Shown: positions 58,736 to 64,000 of the stretch, one piece after another
Numbering within the stretch: position 1 is the first letter of the stretch
Layout: every line of letters starts with the position of its first letter
DNA from: Primula veris
Lineage: Eukaryota > Streptophyta > Magnoliopsida > Ericales > Primulaceae
DNA: 64,000 nt
Reading direction: 5' to 3'
NCBI GenBank assembly: GCA_963682055.1
Contig: OY821751.1
Span: forward strand, 15,252,001-15,316,000
Translations under genes and position numbers: made by a program
The notes under the pieces: generated by a model
The model's database searches: none
Told to the model about the DNA's origin: nothing
The model's input: only the letters and a program-made list of their open reading frames with translations

Positions 58736-61700
58736 GATCCGGCAAATGTACAAGGTATGGTTCTTGTGTGCTCATCTTGGGCACATGTTCTTTTCGATAC
58801 GGGAGCTTCGCGTTCTTTTATATCTAGAAGTCTAGTTGAGTCTTTATCGTTAGAAATTGGGGTTCTAGAGAACCCGCTTGTTGTAGAAACTCCTGTTGGG
58901 GGTCGAGTTGTGTTGGACCGAGTGTGTCGGTCTTGTGAGATGGTGGTCGCGGACCATGTGTTTATATATGATTTAGTTGTTATAGAGATGTCGGGATTCG
59001 ACGTGATACTTGGAATGGACTGGTTGGTTCATTTCAACTCTTTCATCGATTGTGTTCGACGAAAAGTTTTTCTTACAACTTCATCCGGAGATGAGGTGTT
59101 CTTTCGTGGGGAAAGGGACGCTACCCTTTCGTCTATTCCTTATTATTCCAAGCGGGTTGTGGGCAACCTGTCTTGTCTTTTGGCTAGTCTCTCGATCGTG
59201 GATAACGACGAGGAAGTGAAAACGTGGCCAAGCGTAGTGGATGACTTTAGAGATGTGTTTCCGAAAGATCTACCGGGGTTACCACCGAAAAGAGGGTTAG
59301 ATTTTTCTATCGACTTGGTACCGGGAACGGCACCCATAGCCATTTCCCCGTACCGATTGGCACCGACTGAGTTAAAAGAGTTAAGTAAATAGTTAGAAGA
59401 ACTACTAGAGAAGGGGTTTATTAGGCGGAGTATGTCACCGTGGGCGGCACCGGCCTTATTCGTGTAAAAGAAGGATGGATGGATCGATGAGGATGTGCAT
59501 CGACTATCGAAAGCTAAATAGGGTGACTATTAAGAATAAGTACCCACTACCTCGAATTGACGATTTGTTTGATCAACTGAAGGGAGCGACGTTCTTTTTA
59601 AAAATCGACTTGCGATCGGGCTATCACCAATTGAGGGTGAAGGATGAGGATATTTCGAAAATGGCCTTTAGGACCCGGTATGGTCACTATGAGTTTGTGG
59701 TCATGCCATTCGGGTTAACTAATGCACCGGCGGTATTTATGGAGTTAATGAACCGGATCTTTAAGGAGTATCTCGACAAGTTTGTGGTGGTCTTCGTCGA
59801 CGATATCTTGATTTACTCGAGTTCAAGAGAGGAACACAAGGAGCATCTCCGTTTAGCGTTGCTCACGTTGAGGGAGCACCAACTTTACGAAAAATTTAGC
59901 AAATGTGAGTTTTGGCTAAATGAGGTGAAATTTCTTGGACATGTGATCTCGGAAGAAGGGGTAAAGGTAGACGCGATGAAAATTTAGACGGTTTCGAGGC
60001 ACAACCGAAAAATGTGTTCGAGATTCGAAGTTTCTTGGGTTTAGCGGGATACTATCGACGGTTCGTCAAGGATTTCTCGAAGTTGGAGACTCCAATGACT
60101 TACCTTATGAAGAAGGGGGTGAAGTTTGTGTGGAGTGAGGCTTGCGAGGAAGCTTTTCTAGAGCTCAAGAAGCGGTTGACTAGTTCTCTCATACTAGTTA
60201 TTCCTGAGCAAGGGAAGGGTTACCAAGTGTATTGCGATACTTCGAAGGAAGGTTTGGGTTGCGTCTTGATGCAAGACGGAAAGGTTATCGCATATGCTTC
60301 GTGACAACTAAAGATTCACGAAAAGAACTATCTGACTCATGACCTAGAGCTAGCGGCAATAGTTAATGCGTTGAAGATATGGAGGCATTATCTGTTCAGA
60401 AAAAAGTTCGAAGTGTTCTCGGATCACAAGAGTTTAGGTCATATTTTTACCCAATGTGATCTAAATATGCGACAATGACGATGGATGGAATATTTGGAAC
60501 AGTACGACTATGACTTGCACTATCATCCAGGAAAGGCCAATATAGTGGCGGATGCTTTGAGTCGAAAGTCCCATGCGACCTTAGCGCATGTGGCGATCGA
60601 AGAATGGAGGATGATGGAAAAAGTGAACGAGTTCGACTTAGAGTTGGGGAATGTGGATGTGGGGACTTTGTACACGATAGTGGTACAACCGAAACTGGTG
60701 AGTAGGGTTTTGGAAGCGCAAGAAGGGGACGAGAAAGTGGAGAACTATGAGAAACAAATGCGTTCGAGTGAAGGATTAGATGGTTGGACGAAAGGAACCA
60801 ATGGAGGACTGCGATTTAAGGGAAGGACTTATGTGGCGGAAAACATGAGGAACGAAGTATTAAAGGAGTTTCATCACTCCCGATTAGCCGTTCATCCCGG
60901 CGGGACAAAAATGTATCATGATGCGAAGAGACAATTTTGGTGGCCCGGAATGAAACGAGATGTAGCTTCATATGTTAGCAAGTGCCTAACTTGCCAGCAA
61001 GTGAAGGCGGAACACCAAAGGCCGGCAGGTATGCTCCAAACCTTACCGGTGGCGCAATGGAAGTGGGAAAGGATAGCAATGGATTTTGTGACCAACTTAC
61101 CTAGATCGGTAGGTGGGAATGACGCTGTGTGGGTTGTGGTCGACCGTTTGACCAAATCCGCACACTTCATTGCAATCAAGATGACGAATTCGATGGAAAT
61201 CTTGGGATGAATGTATATTAAGGAAATTGTTAGACTTCATGGGGTACCGATTTCGATAGTATCGGATCGAGACGCGAGGTTTGTGTCAATATTCTGGGGC
61301 GCATTGCAAAAACCATTAGGGACCAAGTTGACAATGAGTATGGCGTTCCATCCCCAAACGGATGGACAATCGGAGCGGACTATCCAATTGCTAGAGGATA
61401 TGTTGCGCGCATGTGTGAATGATTTCAAGGGAGGCTGAGAGAGCCATCTACCCTTAGTGGAGTTTGCGTATAATTATAGCTTTCAAACTAGTATTGGCAT
61501 GGCACATTTTGAGGCTTTATACGGGCGGCCGTGTAGGTCTCCGGTGTGTTGGACCGAGGTGGGAGAAGCGGAAATGTTAGGACCGCAATTGGTTCAAGAA
61601 ACGACAGAAAAGATTAAGTTAATTCGACAAAGGCTTGAGACTGCCCGAAGTAGGCAAAAGAATTATGCGGATAAGAGCAGGAGGCCTTTGGAGTTCAAAA

Positions 61701-62293
61701 AAGGGGATCAAGTATTTTTGCGAGTTTCGCCAAGGAAGGGGATTATGAGGTTTGGCTCTAAAGGGAAGTTGAGCCCGAGATTTATCGGACCATTTGAAAT
61801 CGTGGACCGAGTTGGAGAAGTTGCATATCGGTTGGACTTGCCACCAAAGCTGGCGGGGGTCCACCCGGTGTTCCATGTGTCAATGTTGAAAAAGTATCAT
61901 CACGACCCTTCACACGTGGTGGACTTTGAGGACATTGAGGTTAGTGCGGATGTGACATACGAAGTGGGACCTATGAGGATTATCGATGTGCAAGAGAAAG
62001 AACTTCGAGGAAAAACAATTAGATTGGTAAAGGTGGTTTGGAAACACCATGAGACCGAGAAGGCAACTTGGGAATGCGAGGATGAGATGAAGAGGAAATA
62101 TCCTAATCTCGACTTTTCTTTAGGTACTTTTCTTTTGATGCATTCTAATTTCAGGACGAAATTTCTTTATCGGGGAAGGGTTGTAACGCCTAGAGTTTGG
62201 AGTTTATTTTTTGTTGTAACACCTAGAGTTTACAGAGTTGTTGCGTGTCTTTTATTATGTATGGTATTGCATATAGGTGTTTACCTTAGTTGA
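58736..62293 (+). pseudogene. Gypsy F pol (protease, RT, RNase H, integrase)
   Basis: Protease: VLFDTGASRSFIS (about 58790) and DVILGMDWL. RT: IAISPYRLAPTELKEL, then after a stop (59390) and a frameshift in a GGAT repeat near 59470, [45 protein letters not shown] and [12 protein letters not shown] (FVDD). After a stop and shift near 59985, the RT thumb FEIRSFLGLAGYYRRFV and RNase [35 protein letters not shown] and DALSRK; TGA at 60302 and 60476. Integrase: HPGGTKMYHDAKRQFWWPGM with CLTC zinc finger, [34 protein letters not shown] and [14 protein letters not shown] at 61208 and 61436. The C-terminus is chromodomain-like. Confidence 0.92.
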
Positions 62294-62634
62294 GTTTTGT
62301 AGATGTTATGGAGTTGTTGAGGTAGAAGCATGCCAGCTTACTTTACTTTATTTTCGATTATGTTGCAGCTGCTTCTTTTACATTGTTGTCTTTTATTCTG
62401 TTAGATATTGTATACAGGCGGTTACTCTTACATATTGTTCATTATCTGGATTTTATCTTATTAGACGTTGTGGAGTTGTTACGGGTTGTGAACACTGCGT
62501 ATTTTATTTCTCGAATTATGTCACGAATTGTACGTTTACAATTTTTATGGCCTTGTTTATAGAAGTTTATAATATCTGGGTATAGTTGTTTAGAGAGGAA
62601 ATTTCGGGACGAAATTCTTTTAAGGAGGGTTAGT
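62150..62634 (+). other. Gypsy F 3' spacer with two LTR-start-like sites
   Basis: The pol frame runs through TTTCAGGACGAAATTTC and a purine tract GGGGAAGGG into TTGTAACGCCTAGAGTTT (62180), a typical gypsy LTR start. A second TTGTAACACCTAGAGTTT follows at 62213. About 420 bp further on, a second GGGACGAAATTC block and AAGGAGGG tract precede the true 3' LTR at 62635. Confidence 0.75.
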
Positions 62635-64000
62635 TGTAACATCCCGTATTTTTATAAGTGGTTTTATTTATGATTTAATTTATCCATAAACGTTTTATTC
62701 AAATTTTACCAAAAACCGGTCACTCGACTAATTTTTTAGCCAAAAACCGAAACTCTTCCGAAAAACTTTATTTTAAAAACCTGTTACTATTTTTATTAAT
62801 AAAAAGGACCCAATAGGTTTGTTTCTAAAGATTTGTTCTTTTCGAGTAGTAAAGTAATATATTTGATTAAGAGTTAACTTTTAGAACATTAGGGGACCAA
62901 ATAGTTCGTTACCATAAACTATCTAAAAACAGTTTTTTTAAACCTCAAATCAGCCCACTTTTAATTCATTAAACCAAAAACCAGCCAAATACAAGAGAGA
63001 AAAGAGAGAAAAAGAAGAAGAAGAAGAAAAAGAAGAAGAAGAAGAGGAAACCACCTTTAGCGGGTTCTTACCGGAAGCATCTCCTCTACACTCTAAGGTA
63101 ACGGGGGTTATCCATTGCGATTAGACGAGAGTGTATGTTAGGATTAAGTTTTATGTTTATTATAAATTGGAGGTTTTTGCCTTTTATATTAATTATGTTC
63201 TTAAATTGTTAATTGGGGTTTAGTTGTTATATCTTTAATTCCATTATTTAAATTCTAGAAGTTGAGGCGTTTGACATATTAATTTCGGATTAATGAGAAT
63301 ATTGATGGGTTTGCGTGTTTTATGCGTTAATTATATGTTATTATGGTTATTGATAGAATTGAGTAAATTATTGTTGAATAGAGATGGGTTTTAGATTGTG
63401 CATACAAGGTGTTTGTTAAAATGCCCGAATGAAATTTTACGTTATTGGAGTTGTTTGGCTAGTTGTGAATTTAGTACATATGGATATGTGTTATGCTGAT
63501 TGACGTTAAAGTGTCGTTTGAGAATGTTGGTATTTTGAGATGTGATAATTGAATGGTTTTATATTATTGGCCGAGGCCTTGTGATTTAGCTGTAGTGGCA
63601 ATGGTCTCTGTCTCTCCCTAATTTCGGGGACAGAAGACGGCCGAGGGGATAGTGAATGACTCGTCTTATGGACTGTGGCGAGTGGCGTGAGAGGTCCCAG
63701 TGTGCACTATATTTACTTTATTGTTAGCAATGGTCTATGTTTCTCCTTAATTCCGGGGACATAAGACGGCCGAAGGGATAGGGAATGACTCGTCTTACGG
63801 ACTGGGACGAGTGGCGTGAGAGGTCCAAGTGTGCACTATAAATCTATTTTTATGTTAGCAATGATCTATGTCTCTCACTAATTCCGGGGACATAAGACGG
63901 CCGAAGGGATAGGGAATGACCTACCTTACGGACTGGGGTAGGTGGCGTGAGAGGTCCATGTATGCTATTGATGTGTGTTGAAGTATTTAATTTATCTCGT
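62635..64000 (+). repeat. Gypsy F 3' LTR (cut by window end)
   Basis: Starts TGTAACATCCCGTATTTT and follows the 5' LTR closely for 1,366 bp, including all three tandem units. The GAAGAAGAAG run is longer here (about 63010-63045). Confidence 0.93.

Larger units (their letters stand above)
54348..64000 (+). mobile_element. Ty3/gypsy element F, Tekay type
   Basis: The 5' LTR is 54348-56187, the primer-binding site TTGGTATCAGAGC follows, and gag, protease, RT, RNase H and integrase occupy 57299-62293 on the plus strand. The 3' LTR begins at 62635 and runs beyond the window. Domain order (integrase after RNase H) makes it gypsy. The integrase C-terminus with KGIMRFGSKGKLSPRFIGPFE and the reduced chromodomain-like VKVVWKHHETEKATWECED fit the Tekay/Del chromoviruses. 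Multiple stops and frameshifts indicate a dead copy. Confidence 0.93.

Overview
This window is plant nuclear DNA from a transposon-dense, AT-rich intergenic region, almost certainly of a flowering plant and probably a eudicot. The evidence is Ty1/copia and Ty3/gypsy (Tekay-type) LTR retrotransposons, a Sirevirus-type copia element, hAT and CACTA non-autonomous DNA transposons, and broken host genes of plant-specific types (FAR1-related, F-box/kelch-like, G-type lectin receptor kinase). I found no gene that looks intact. The genus cannot be fixed from the sequence alone.

Layout, left to right. 1-1976: 3' part of a copia-derived element (family Z, plus strand) with a decayed RT/RNase H, a tandem-repeat 3' region and a 224-bp LTR. 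1977-2600: unclassified repeat and a small orphan ORF. 2600-7305: copia element A (minus), truncated inside its reverse transcriptase, with its 5' LTR. 7312-14460: a FAR1-related pseudogene (minus) split by copia element C (8912-13468). 14820-15343: hAT MITE with a perfect 8-bp target-site duplication (TSD). 15900-17910: kelch-repeat pseudogene (minus). 18121-29745: large decayed copia element D (minus) with perfect TSD ATTAC, carrying inside it a complete family-Z element (19504-23855, TSD GTTAT). 29879-30177: CACTA-type terminus cut by copia element B (30178-37785, minus), which itself carries a 645-bp hAT MITE in its gag. 37836-39732: lectin receptor-kinase pseudogene (plus). 41368-51797: Sirevirus-like copia element E (plus, perfect TSD CTAGG) with an extra 3' ORF and a 702-bp hAT MITE. 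51803-54347: gypsy-derived non-coding DNA with polypurine tracts and an LTR start. 54348-64000: Tekay-type gypsy element F (plus), whose 3' LTR runs off the window.

How the parts relate. Nesting gives a relative order: D is older than the Z copy inside it; E is older than its MITE; B is older than the MITE in its gag; and C landed in the FAR1-related gene. Every gag-pol carries premature stops or frameshifts, so no element here looks able to move on its own coding capacity, although the paired LTRs and TSDs remain readable.

The least expected content is in element E. It has a 421-codon ORF between pol and the 3' LTR that resembles the 'putative plant transposon protein' domain family, and a self-complementary octamer, GTTGCAAC, that recurs from LTR to LTR. 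The gypsy element F also has unusual boundaries: a polypurine tract lies just outside its 5' LTR, and there is a second LTR-start-like site in its 3' spacer.
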